Part shown: piece by piece, positions 44,248-55,783 of the stretch | Layout of the letters: each line of letters starts with the position of its first letter | Numbering within the stretch: the first letter of the stretch is position 1 | NCBI GenBank assembly: GCA_038501625.1 | Contig: JAZAYU010000175.1 | Span: forward strand, 251,001 to 315,000 | DNA: 64,000 nt | Direction: 5' to 3' | Source of the DNA: Corbicula japonica | Taxonomy: Eukaryota > Mollusca > Bivalvia > Venerida > Cyrenidae | Notes under the pieces: model-generated | Databases searched by the model: none | The model's input: only the letters and a program-made list of their open reading frames with translations | Told to the model about the DNA's origin: nothing | Program-made: the position numbers and the translations under genes

Positions 44248-46032
44248 TTCAAATGATAGTGCCTCTAGCTGGGAGCGAACCCGCACCGTCACGGCGACAG
44301 CGCCTAATCCTGCAATTCCTGCAACGCAACCAACTGAGCTAGCCGGGACAACCCCAAAAAAGGTTGATCGGATTGCCCTGATATACGTAACAATCACTGC
44401 ATGACATCGGTAACTGGTTATTTTACTGATAACAGTTCTGACTATATGTACGGGGAGACTTTTTACGGCCGCCACACTGCACAAATAGCGCTACTGTGAA
44501 TTTCAAATGATAGTGCCTCTAGCTGGGAGCGAACCCGCACCGTCACGGCGACAGCGCCTAGCCCTGCAGTTCCTGCGACGCAACCAACTGAGCTAGCCGG
44601 GACAGCCCCCCCCCCCCAAAAAGGTTGATCGGATAGCCCTGATATACGTAACAATCACTGCATGACATCGGTAACGTGTTATTTTACTGATAACAGTACT
44701 GACTATATCCTTTCCACGACCATAACGTATTTAAACGTGACAAAATTTTGACTTCCCAAAACCCGCCCCTGTTGTACGGGAAGACGCTCGAAACGTATTT
44801 AAACGTATAAAAAATCGCTTTTCAAACCCGATCCTGTTTATTCGTCGGAAACCCGTCGATTTATTTTTCATTTTTAAAAAAGTCCGTACTTTGGTGGCTA
44901 TTTAAAAGAACACGGAATCATCGATCAGTATTTTAAAACTATTAGTCCTTTGAACGCATCGCATATTTTCTCTCAAATATAATTTAGTAAGAAATTGAAT
45001 ACATTTGACTTAGATAATCTGATAAGAAAAGTAGTAATTTTAAAAAGTTCAATTTTAAGAAAAAAAAATCTAATTACATGTGTTGCTGTTTCTTCATCTT
45101 TCATTGTCAAAATAAAAAAGTGGCTCCAAAACAGTTATTCATTATTTTAAAAAATTTGCTTTATCTACCCAGTAATAACTTAAAAATGACATTTTTTTGC
45201 AATGGCATAAAAATTAATTACTGTTAATTAGATTAATTAATTTAAGCAATTTTACGTTACAGTCTTCCTGCGATAAACCGAATTTTTCACCCATTACGTA
45301 AAAGAGCGTTTAAATTCGGGATTTTAACGCACTATTCTTGATATGCATTTTCCATCTTTTTTACAGAAGAAAGACCGTAACGTTAGGTAACGTGTTTTAC
45401 AGTTATTTATCGGGTTTCTTACCATGTTGAAAATTCCGAATTTCATCAAAAGGTAGAATACCGGTAACGGACAAAAGCGTGTATGCTTTATTCAAACATA
45501 CACTTATCAACGGGCATTAAAAATGTACGCAGATTTACGTTATGGGTTTTAAAATCGTGAAAAAAGCACACGTTTAAATACGTTTCGGGCGTCATCCAGT
45601 AAAACAGGGTCGGGTTTTGGGAAGTCAAAATTTTGTCACGTTTAAATACTTTACGGACGTGCGTCCGGAAAACAGGGTCGGGCGCGGAAAGGATATTTAC
45701 GGGGAGACTTTTTACGGCCGCCACACTGCACATATAGCGCTACTGTGAATTTCAAATAATAGTGCCTCTAGCTGGGAGCAAACTCGCACCGTCACGGCGA
45801 CAGCGCCTCGCCCTGCATTTCCTGCGACGCAACCAACTGAGCTAGCCGGGACAACCCCAAAGGTTGATCGGATAGCCCTGATATACGTAACAATTACTGC
45901 ATGACATCGGTAACGGGTTATTTTACTGATAACAGTACTGACTATATGTACGGGGAGACATTTTACGGCCGCCCCACTGCACAAATAGCGCTACTGTGAA
46001 TTTCAAATGATAGTGCCTCTAGCTGGGAGCGA
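44248..46032 (-). mobile_element. Tandem tRNA-like SINE complex (three ~250-bp units)
   Basis: Units at 44248-44500, 44501-45750 (interrupted) and 45751-45999, with a partial start at 46000-46032. Each contains, on minus, a tRNA-like segment with polymerase III box A TAGCTCAGTTGG and box B GGTTCGCTCCC about 60 nt apart, consistent with a tRNA having a long variable arm. A constant ~150-bp body follows (CGGCCGCCACACTGCAC, TATCAGGGC, ATGCAGTGATTGTTACG on one strand or the other). Head-to-tail SINE arrays are unusual. A diverged partial copy lies at 49180-49265 on plus. Confidence 0.75.
44709..45692. mobile_element. Inverted-repeat DNA element inside the SINE array
   Basis: ATAT flanks both ends (44705-44708 and 45693-45696). 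Inverted arms are ~90 bp long: CCTTTCC..CG, then CGTATTTAAACGTGACAAAA, TTTGACTTCCCAAAACCCG, mirrored at 45590-45692. A second GTATTTAAACGTAT block is inside. The centre is AT-rich with no frame. It splits SINE unit 2, so it is the youngest layer of this nest. Confidence 0.8.
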
Positions 46033-46510
46033 AGTTTTACAATCAGATTTAAACGAAATCACGATGGCATACTTGATGGCAGCGTTATAATGCGGTGATG
46101 ATGGACCCTTCTTTGACTGTCTGTGTTAACGTGTTCCATTTATATCCAACCACTCACTGACTTCTGTATCAGACAACATATCGAAAGAATTAGAAATATA
46201 CAGGTCCCCGTTTTCTGAGAACAAGTTGTCTCTGATAGATGCTGCACATTTTATATTATTTTCAAGTTTTATGAGTTTGAGTCTCGCGTACCCCGGATAG
46301 AAGTTATTATAATTAAGTTCAAATACAATTTGACTTGAGCATTCCTGTCCAGGTTCTACACATTCGACGCCTTTAACGACATATAATCTGTCTATATCAC
46401 TTTCGTAATAGAGACGATCCTTCGCATTTTCCTCCAGTTGTTATACTTGTAACGATAAACTGTTTACTATTATGAATGTCGTCAAATTGTTATTTACTTT
46501 TACCTGATAT

Positions 46511-47032
46511 TGTCCAACAATATTGACCTGGCACCTCATTAAATTTCGTAAAGGTCATAGGAAAAACACGGGTACATACATGTACACAGAGAACATATAA
46601 TTGTTCACTCCGAACCCTTTGAATAGTGTTTTTTTCCTACAGTTTTATTGTGACATTATGCAACCGTATAGGCTATAAATGCATTTAACTTTAGCCCATA
46701 AACGCAAAATATTCAGTAATAAAATACTTCACACTACAACGGTAGTTTACACAGAAAAATAACAGTCTATACGAGTTTTAAAAGAATGGAAATTTTAAAA
46801 TTAAAATATAACAAACAAAAGTGGCTAAAACATTAATTCGAACCCACGAGTTTACGTCTTTATTCTATAATTTAAACACTTTTACCGACTGTGCTAAGCG
46901 GGCTTCTTACATTTTGTAGCTTATTAAAATTGGTTATACATACCATATCGATTTAAATTTAGATCGTAAAGTTTACGAAATATACCGACTACAGGGTCAA
47001 ATTCAAGAGTGCCAGGTCAATGTTGTTGGACA
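46511..47032. mobile_element. Inverted-repeat DNA element inside the beta pseudogene
   Basis: Ends TGTCCAACAATATTGACCTG and its inverse (AGGTCAATGTTGTTGGACA). The beta coding sequence reads continuously across it when removed (…TATTGTCC… to …ATACTGTACCATCTC). Flanks GATAT/ATACT suggest a short target duplication. No transposase. Confidence 0.75.
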
Positions 47033-47735
47033 ATACTGTACCATCTCTTTACTATATCCCAGATAATCGAGACACTGTGATAATCTGTATGACACCATTT
47101 CATCACAATGTTCTTGATACTGATCATTAGTCTTTTCTGACATTTCAACGATGTACTTATTTTCTATTTCAAGAAAACTGCATGCGCATACGATATATAT
47201 TCAGCATATTGAAATAGGCCTATATCAAGCATGCGTTTTTAATTGTTGTGGTCTTGTTATTTGTCACTATTTAGCCTTTTTGCTATACAAGTCTTTGACT
47301 CAAATGCATTAAGTCAATATTACAGTTCCGCTATAAATAAATTGAAACGATCCGTTGTTACTATTCTTGATTTTTGTAGTTACCAACTTAACACCTAATA
47401 ATATATGTATAATTGTAAACACACACGTTTACATTTGTCTTAAATACAACAAATTCATTATTGTTCTAACAATAGTTTTCGTTTATTCAGAAATTCTGTT
47501 ATGTAATCTGACAATGGCGCATCTGTAATAAAGTTTCGAAACTACTAACAAGAAGTTACCGAAGTGTTAGTTACATAACATAAAACGACATTTATTAGGC
47601 TTTTTTATTTTACTCTTTACAGCAAGAAACGAAACTGCAAAGCCCATTCCAAATAATTCAAATTTTCAAAACGGGCTTATAAGTCGCTTCCATTGTACAT
47701 TTATTTGTTAATAATTGTAAGGTACGAGCGTATAT

Positions 47736-48911
47736 ACACTTGTTAAAAGTTCGAAGTGCACACTTTTCAATTTTGAATATCTCAAAGTAAAATTATCCTA
47801 ATTAAAAAAAATTTTGACACTATGTTAAATATACTCATACAATAATAATTATTTGATTACTGTGCATATTTTTTATGAATTACTTCAACCACGTCGGCAT
47901 ACGTTATTTGTGCGTAATCCACGTGAGAAAATCGAAATAGACCATTTTACAATCGATTATATTTTCCACATATTCACTGACAAAGGACAATCTTAGAAAA
48001 AACAGGCCAAACGTTTGACAACTGACAACCATATATACTAAGTGCCGTCAAATGGTTTTAACATGTACAATTTTTAATTTGTTATAAGAACATCCTGATG
48101 TTTATTGTAAATGCAGAAGAAATACCTCATGTTTGCATACTTTTTCATTATATGAAAAAAGATATTATTTTCTAGATTGATAACGTTGATTACGTTGAAC
48201 GTTGGCTTTACTCTCTAACGTCATTAAATATTTACGTAAAACACGTAAAGACGAAAATAATAAAAGTATTATATTTGTTTGATAAGTGTCCAATTATCAT
48301 AAATATAAAACTAAAGTTACTGGAAATAAATTAACCTTCAAAATCGAGTTATTCGAAAATGATGTTTATTTGGTCAAATATATTAAAAAGCGTGCTTTCT
48401 GAAAGGCTGTTACAAATCTATCATAGAGAATTGCATCGTCCCAAACTCTTCTAGACCACGCAAAAAGTTTTGTCAAAAAAGAATGTGAGAAAAATGAAAT
48501 TTTCTCTTTGAAAATCACATGATCACGTTATGTATAAATAGAGAAGAGAGTGTTGTCTCATCGTGTCGCAGACAATTATGAAGCTACAGGAAGTTATTTC
48601 AGTGCAATGGAATGGCAAACCACATCATTTCATTAAGATGTGCATCCTATTTGAATAATAAAAGGATAAGAAATTGATCACAACTGACGATTTACTTGAG
48701 AATTACATTGCTTTTGTGCACTAGTGAGCTAAAATGTTATATTTTTAATAGCGTTAAGCAGGTTTAGATTTGTTTATGTGCGCTTATATGATATTGATAC
48801 TTCTTTATTGTAATTTAAAAGTAAAATGTAAAATGTATTTTGAAAAATTCAATCAAACAGTTTGGAAAATGACCATTTATCAAGTGTGCACTTAGAACTT
48901 TTAACTAGTGT
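47736..48911. mobile_element. Inverted-repeat DNA element, 1.18 kb
   Basis: Left ACACTTGTTAAAAGTTCGAAG and right inverse CTTAGAACTTTTAACTAGTGT, with GTGCACACTT continuing the pairing (2 mismatches in 29). It lies in cassette 2 DNA missing from cassette 1. A TATAAATAG at about 48532 with a following 26-codon frame is inside; whether it is transcribed is unknown. No transposase. Confidence 0.65.
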
Positions 48912-49309
48912 TGATGCACCTAGATAAATTACAATATCCGAATGTTATTATTCACATGATGGAAGATTTTGTTGTAGTATCGAATTGTGTAGTTAATCTG
49001 TACTTCTGGTCTGATCTTCAGATCAAACTAGTTGTAAGTTTTCTTACGTCGCTCTAGGATACTTCTTCTAGTTAGCAAAAGCATTTGTCAGGGACAGCAT
49101 TCACTTTTCAAAATTCTCAGTTATGCTATTTGTGAAGTGGGGTCTCCCCTTTAATAATGTCAGCACTGTGTAGTCAGGTAATAATCGGTTTCCGGTGTCA
49201 TGCAGTGATGATTTCCATTATCAACGTTATACAAACATTCTCCTTTGGGGTTGTCCCGGTTAGCTTAATACCGGCATGTAGCATTATGGGCAACGCATGA
49301 CTATGGCAA

Positions 49310-50290
49310 GGGGGGAAATCGCGCACAACCGTCACCGCTGGTGAAGCAAGAAAATTGTTCTGCAAACGTCCGGTAACGGTACTGTAGATGTAAATTTTGA
49401 CCCGGAAAGGTAGGTGTCTTTGACTTGTTGGCTTGACGGTGGCAAGGGTTAAAGAGTTTATGAAGATTTATATGTCAATCTATTTTTTAAAAAGAAACTA
49501 GAAGCTCGATTTGTTTTGTTTTATCTCTGTCATCGTGTTCTTGCTGATTTAACACCAGGCGCTCTGGTCTCGGTAAGGTCATTTAGTACCCGCCCCTTTG
49601 GCTTTTCAATGCTATGTTATGTTTGTGTACTCTTCCATGCAACATTGTTAAGCTGATGGGTGGGTTGGAGTTATTTCACTAAGACAACTTGTGCTTGTTT
49701 TGTTTTGTGATATGAGAACCTGTTGGGGCAAGTGTGAGGTTGGTGCAACCTAGCACTTGGTTTTAACCGCCAGTGGCAATTTGTTTTGCCACTGACCGTT
49801 CCGATGCGGTAATCCCAAAGGTGCTCTTTTTCGTAAGTTGTTTGTGGCGTCTTATTTGAATTGACATATTTATAACAAACACGCTCTCTCTTCCTCTATT
49901 CTTTGTCACTGCGTGGAGAGGCTGTGTTTTGTGAGTGTGGCGATTACTGATATGCATATTTCCCTTTTTTCTAAACAGAATACAGATTTAAACCAGTCTC
50001 AGGGAATAAACAACGGAACGGATACTTTGTTCCTGCAGTGATAATGGACGAAAAAACAAAAAATACTGCTGGAAAATCGAAGAAAGTTACACCTCACATT
50101 GAATTTTGCTCATATCTGATGTAGATAAATCCAATACGCATCGAATGACGTTTTTTAAACAATTGCTCGATATTTTAATAAAAACGAGTCAAAGCTGACC
50201 ACTTACCTTTCCGGGTCAAAATAAAATACAGAACAATTTTCTCGCTTCACCAGCGGTAACGGTTGTGCGCGATTCTCCCCCTCCCCCATG
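49310..50290. mobile_element. Inverted-repeat element split by a Penelope-like insertion
   Basis: Left arm 49310-49435 (TCGCGCACAACCGTCACCGC, then TTTTGACCCGGAAAGGTA) is mirrored at 50200-50290. The centre is occupied by a Penelope-like 3' fragment. Immediately left (49180-49265) is a diverged tRNA-like SINE piece on plus. Confidence 0.7.
49440..49975 (+). mobile_element. Penelope-like element 3' UTR, 5'-truncated
   Basis: It begins near GACGGTGGCAAGGGTTAAAG and ends GATATGCATATTTCCCTTTTTT. All 3' UTR landmarks are present: GAGAACCTGTTGGGGCAAG, TTTTGCCACTGACCGTTCC. No RT sequence remains. It is inserted inside the inverted-repeat element at 49310-50290. Confidence 0.75.
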
Positions 50291-51835
50291 TAGGGGCTAA
50301 CGCAGATTTTGTTGCTGGATAAAATATTCATTTTTTTATCATATTATGGTTTTGATTGACATTCGTGCCCATATTTAATATTTCGGAAGTATCTTCTGCA
50401 AATTGACTTACGTAAGCATTTTTGCTAAATGTCTTCATTTGCAATATTAATGAAATTTTAAACATTACAATTTGAAACAAATATAAACACAAAATTATAA
50501 AATTTTGCAGGATGTAAAATGTTGATAAATGGAAACAACTCAATTTATCTTTGAGGTTTTTTTTGGCAATTAACTTATTGACCTGGATATTGTAGAGAAG
50601 TTCAGTTCTATATCTTTTAAAAATAATTTACATGTAGTTATTTATCTTCACGAAATGATATAGACTCAGAGCTGCGAACAGGTTCTATCGAACCGAGCCT
50701 GCAGTATTTTCATATTTTTCAATGGCTTTCAAATTGCAATTTTAATCTATAAATTAAAAGTCACTGCTACAGTGATGATATGAAAATAAATCACAATGAA
50801 AAGTTCAGTTAATATTTTAAATCTGTTTAAATCTTTTAAACGTTCTGGTTTTTTGTATATTTTAAATATAAATACATGCCCACTTTAAGTGCCCAATTAA
50901 AATTATTGATTTTTACAAGACTGTACACCCACCCAACAGTTGTTAACAACAGTCTTAAGTTTGAGCGTTAATCTTGTAATAATTGACTTTGAAAGGTTTG
51001 GGAAAGTTATCCTAAATTTTGATTAATTGCATTTTATTCAATTAAAGGACAAGCAATCAGAAAATGGCTCTTAAGTTGCTTGTTTTGTTTTTAAAGGGAC
51101 CACTCATTAGTAGGAAGGACATAGTACCATATTAATCAGCAGCATTGGTATCTAAATAAACCCTCTTTAAAATACTCAATTTTATTACTACCTCCCTTTC
51201 AATTAAAGACTGTTCTAAATTTGACCCTGCGGTGTAAGTAACTGTATTAGATTCATTTACGAAAACAATCAACAAAGATTAAAACGACATTTAATAATTG
51301 ATTCCAGTGCAACACTTTTGTAATAAAAAATTTCACAACCTCTCTTGACGTAGGAAAGAAACGAAACTAGCATTAATTTTAAAATTTAAACATATTCAAT
51401 TAATGACCAATTAGAACTTTGGGTGAGTGTATTTGATAATGCCTATGAAGGTTTAATAGTTCTTATTCAATAATTTTGGGCATCCTCTGTTTTCCTGACC
51501 TAACTGTTCTGGGGGTATGCATGTTGAAGTATCTATATTATTTTAATTATTGATTCATAGATTTTGATGACATTTTGGAAATTGAAGTAGCATATTAGAA
51601 ATAATCATTCGTTTATAAGGTTTAAAGATATTGACACGACTTGCTTAATGTCCGAAATACAGATCATATCTAACATTTTCTAACACGTGAAGTAATCAAT
51701 AGCTCACATGATACCATTTGTCAAATGCAAAACGCATGCGTTGGTTAGATTTAATATATAATAATCACAATTTCGCAATATGAACCGAACCGCTTGCAGT
51801 GTTTTGATGAAAAGGGAAATTATTGCATCGTCAAA
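50291..51835. other. Gene-free DNA upstream of beta gene 2
   Basis: 50690-50760 is an R3 fragment. 51180-51370 is a diverged inverted match to 58690-58880. Only about 51780-51835 matches the cassette 1 equivalent (12540-12595). AATATATAATAATC at about 51755 could be a TATA-like element, about 80 nt before the ATG. Nothing coding is seen. Confidence 0.45.
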
Positions 51836-53242
51836 ATGTCAGGAAAGACATGCGACCAATATCATGGAAATGTAGATGAATTGGTTTCAAAACAAGTATC
51901 GCAATGTCTCAATTATATGGGATATAGTGAAGACATGGTGCAGTATCGTATAAAAGTAAATAAACACATGGATGACATACATAATAGTAAACCGTTTATT
52001 GTAACAAATATCACAACTGGGGGAAAATGCGAAGGAACATCTCTATACTTCGAAAGTGATATAGATAGATTATATGTCGTAAGAGATGTCGAATGTGTAG
52101 AACCTGGACAGGAATGCTCAAGTCAAATTGTACTTCAGCTGAATAACAACAACTGCTCTCCGGGTTACGCAAGACTGAAACTTATAAAACTTGAAAATAA
52201 TACAAAATGTGCAACAGCTATCAAAAAACACTTGTTCTCAGAAAACGGGGACTTGTATATTTCTAATTCTTTCGACATGTTGTCTGATAGAGAATTTAGT
52301 GTTGGGTTGGATATAAATGGAACACAAGTAAACAGGCAAACAAAAACAGGTCCATCATCACCGCATTCTAACAATGACATCAAGTATGACATCGTGTTTT
52401 CATTTCGAACAGATTGTAAAACTTTGATAGAGTCTTGGACAAATCGAGTCCAGAAATACAACTGGCCACCTCGATTTTTGAGAGAACAGATTGTAAGACA
52501 GGAAGGTTTTGTGGTTCCTGTTGCAAATAAAATTAGTATCTATCCGTCAACAGAATGGCGAATATGTCTTTCTAAAGCAGAAATTATGTTGATGAATTCT
52601 TTAAACGAGGTGGAAATAAAAGTATACATTCTTCTTAAATTGATTTCAAAATCTGTTCTTGCACCCGTTTGCTCAGAAATATCGTCCTATATAATGAAAA
52701 ATGTTGTATTTTGGATGAAAGAGAAAACAGAAGAATCCCTTTTTACTCATGGCTTACTCCTAGATAGACTTATTGAAGCTCTACTGTTTTTAAAATATAG
52801 TGTTAGTTCTAATAAACTGCCAAGTTATATGATTCCCGAACGAAATCTGTTCGAGGCACGAATACAAGAACACGAAAGACTTGCTCTTCTAAATGTATTG
52901 AACGTGCTAATTAACGAACGGGCAGACATGCTTCATCGAGTGGGTAAAATTCATTCAGCCATGTGTCGAATTGAAACTTCAAAAGAATCATTGAAAGAAG
53001 AATCAGACAAACGTGACCAAATAGAGAGAGTTTTACTTCAAAAGAATATAATTTTTAAGCAAACTGAATCGCCTGACCGTACCATAGAACAGTTCCTATA
53101 TAATTTAAGCCAGAATCAAAAGTACATTCAACTTAGTGAGGAGCTTTACTACCTTGTAACAAATGCCACAGCGGACGAAATAAAAAAAGATCCGACTTTG
53201 GAAAATATCTTCAGAATTAAATTGAAACAAATTCTTTCATAA
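51836..53242 (+). CDS. Mab21/cGAS-like nucleotidyltransferase (beta 2)
   Basis: A 468-aa intronless protein. The ATG giving MSGKTCDQ is chosen because the frame upstream opens with TTG and because beta 1 starts at the same place. GG at 62-63, D75/D77 in FESDIDRLYVV and D185 in IKYDIVFSF preserve the three acids; the GS serine is Gly. C-lobe signatures EWRICLSKAE, EIKVYILLKL, SYIMKNVVFWMKE and SYMIPERNLFEAR are complete. The ~110-residue helical tail contains ESLKEESDKRDQIE and ends LKQILS. It is close to the dead copy at 12596-13934 in cassette 1, and less close to beta 1. As with the other copies, the role in cyclic-nucleotide or nucleic-acid sensing is inferred from family, not shown. Confidence 0.88.
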   Translation: MSGKTCDQYHGNVDELVSKQVSQCLNYMGYSEDMVQYRIKVNKHMDDIHNSKPFIVTNITTGGKCEGTSLYFESDIDRLYVVRDVECVEPGQECSSQIVLQLNNNNCSPGYARLKLIKLENNTKCATAIKKHLFSENGDLYISNSFDMLSDREFSVGLDINGTQVNRQTKTGPSSPHSNNDIKYDIVFSFRTDCKTLIESWTNRVQKYNWPPRFLREQIVRQEGFVVPVANKISIYPSTEWRICLSKAEIMLMNSLNEVEIKVYILLKLISKSVLAPVCSEISSYIMKNVVFWMKEKTEESLFTHGLLLDRLIEALLFLKYSVSSNKLPSYMIPERNLFEARIQEHERLALLNVLNVLINERADMLHRVGKIHSAMCRIETSKESLKEESDKRDQIERVLLQKNIIFKQTESPDRTIEQFLYNLSQNQKYIQLSEELYYLVTNATADEIKKDPTLENIFRIKLKQILS

Positions 53243-54435
53243 ACATCTGACGATTTAGCGAACGTGATTTGGATCTTGTATTGATATCTTGAAACATTAA
53301 ACTGCATTTTAATCGTAAAAACACACACAGATTATTCTGATTTTAATTTCTATTGTTTTAAATACACTTTCTTATAACAGCAGCGTTGTTTATGCCGTGT
53401 GGCGACTGTAAATAGTCTCCCCATACATTCAATCAGTGCTGTGATCAGTTACGTCCTTTGGAGGTCGTTGAGCACGAAATTTATGTACTACGGTAACAGT
53501 ACATCTAAATTTTCCTTTGTTTTCAGCCAGTTTTTAGATCGCTGGTTTTAACATCCCAGCTTATATATATTTGGATATTTTTCAATCACTCAAAGGATAT
53601 ATTTCCTGCTTTTAAAATTTTGCCTTTGGCGTTGTCCGCGAAATGCACGATTTATATTCTCTGATCCCCTGTCAAAATGCTATATTCTTTAGTTTCGCCC
53701 GTTTTGTTTTCTCGTTTTGGGGCAAACCCATTCTTTTATCTGGGGACCATACGCGGCTGAACGTGAACTGTTCACCGCCATATGCATATCATCGTTTGGT
53801 ATGGATCGGAATCGAATTGTTTCGACCTTGTCGCCAAATGGTGGCCTATGACGATAAAGCTCGAATATATTACGACGCTAGCAGTTGAGTCTGAAGTAAC
53901 ATATTTAAGAAAGAATTTGAATTTACATTTGAGGCTGGTGGAATATATAATTTTATTGAACTCTGTTCTGTGAGTATGGTTTCCCGGGTTCGAATTAAAG
54001 TATTGCTGCAATTTTTGTAAATCATGTTGCTGAAATATCCCACGTCTTTGTTGACGAACTATGATATTTTTAATGATATCCAGCTGTGAACAAAAATGCT
54101 TTAAACAGAAAATTAATCTTTTTGCTTTTTTGTCAAAATAACATGTTCATTAGTCTGTTCCTAAAATAAATATTGAGAGATAACCAGTTGAAACTAACTG
54201 CAAGGTCTATTATATTTATCATTTGAGTGGGTAAACTTTTTTGTCTGATTAATGGACTCGTTGTGATATTTTGACTTTATTGTAATTAAAGTTATACATG
54301 TACTCAACCGGTTTACCTCTTTCTTGATGTTTGTAGATGTTATCAACATTTTATTTAAGACGATAACATATATAATTTCCGGTGTTGATAAATTTGGATT
54401 AAGATGATTCAAAATGAGGCCCAAAAGTTTGTTTT
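53243..54435. other. 3' flank of beta gene 2 and R3 repeat
   Basis: 53370-53830 is an R3 copy, shortened relative to 14060-14660 at its right end. The remainder matches 14870-15485. No coding frame is supported. Confidence 0.5.
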
Positions 54436-55162
54436 AATGCCCCAGTCTGAAAGAGAGGGGCATATAGGTTTGCCCATGTCCGTCCAGTCTCTCAGTACAT
54501 CCTTCTGTCCGTCCGTCCGAAACATGTGTCGCGCGTAACTCAAAAAGTATTACATCCACAATCATGAAACTTTACAGGTAAATTGACTTTCATGTGAAGT
54601 GGTGCACCTATGGTTTTGTTTTTGGCCACGCCCATTTTGACCTGAGTTATAGCCCCTTATGTATTTCAATAAAATGCAAACAGCTTGTAATTTTGTGTCG
54701 CATGTAAGTCCAAAAGTATATGGAGTCAAAGTCATGAAACTATACAGGCATGTTGACCATCACGTATAGTTTAGCACCTGAGGTTTTGTTTGAGGCCATT
54801 CACATTAAAATCAGTTTCATTATAACGTGTTCAGCATGAAATCTTGTGTCACATGTAACTCATGTTGGCTTCAGTCATGAAACTTTACAGGTATGTTAAC
54901 AATTAAGTGTAGTTGAGCACTTTTGTTTCTGGCCAGGTCCATTTGAACTAAACTTTAGTCTAAAGTTATGACCCCTTATGTATTTCAGTACAGTTCAAAT
55001 GTAATAGTGTGTTGCACGTAACCAAACCCATACTATCCAAAGTAATTAAACATTATATGTTCTGTTGACTATCATGTGTACCCTTAGTATTACATTAGTG
55101 TGAGGCTTTTTTGACAATGAAAACTTAAGGTGAGGGCATCCGTGTCCTATGGACACATCTCT
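54436..55162 (+). mobile_element. Helitron-like tandem-repeat element, cassette 2
   Basis: Left hairpin ATGCCCCAGTCTGAAAGAG, a decayed TCCG tract, three to four ~170-bp units and the right hairpin GTGTCC-TAT-GGACAC. The terminal CTAG of the cassette 1 copy has decayed to CTG. It lacks the R3 insertion and has fewer units than 15486-17364. The shared flanks show a single ancestral insertion. Confidence 0.62.
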
Positions 55163-55783
55163 GTTTCCAGTTTATTTGTTTACAAATATCCCACAAGATA
55201 AATACCCATTTAGATTTAAATGGATGAGCTGGCTAAAATGAGAATTATTTATATTAAATTTTTGCGCATCTATAGATTAAAATCTTTTGAAGCCACCTAG
55301 CATGACAAATATCAACATATTGCAGACTCGGTTTGATTGAGCCTGTTCATCAGCAGATTGAAAATGCATATTACTGTCCACGCTGCATAACCCTGGGTTG
55401 AGCGCGACTCAATTTTAACAAAAATATTGTCATCGCAAAAACCTTCGAATGGCGTATACATTTAATATGTAATTGACCGTTGTAACTGTCGACCAGTAGT
55501 TTTATACCTGTTATTAGCAATACTTTTTATTGATTTTGTACATACACATAAGAAGATATTTCAACAATATAGCCGCGATCGTTTTACTCCTTGCAACGGT
55601 TTTCCGTACTTAATTTTTCAAGGTGTTTGTCGAAAGAAGAACGTATGCAGTGTCGTTGCAATGTCAACTCTCCTTTATTGGACAATGAAGTTCAATATTT
55701 TTCCACAAATAAACGTTATTAATCTATTTAATGTATTTTTATTTTTCATATGTTGTGAAAAGTCAGACATGTAAAATATTATA

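Larger units (their letters stand above)
43626..47143 (-). pseudogene. Mab21/cGAS-like nucleotidyltransferase pseudogene (beta)
   Basis: Orthologue of beta 1 (10044-11447), read on minus from an ATG at 47143 (MSEKTNDQ). The coding sequence is broken into pieces 47143-47033, 46510-46033, 44247-43742 and 43741-43626. An inverted-repeat element splits the first two and a tRNA-like tandem complex splits the middle. About 190 bp of the tail is deleted at 43741. A one-base loss in the nucleotide loop (GAAGGA-TCG, near 46415) shifts the frame ahead of the catalytic DxD. Dead beyond doubt. Confidence 0.92.

Noticed and set aside
44248..44345. Functional tRNA gene
   Set aside because: Boxes A and B are present, but the unit recurs with a constant non-tRNA body and no convincing acceptor stem pairing; SINE is the better call.
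44176..45984. Minus-strand frames MCSVAAVKSLPVH and MCSGAAVKCLPVH
   Set aside because: These translate the repeated SINE units; the repetition is of DNA, not of a protein family.
51410..51440. Shared AATTAGAACTT.GGGTGAGTG with 60620
   Set aside because: A short match only; not enough to define a repeat family.
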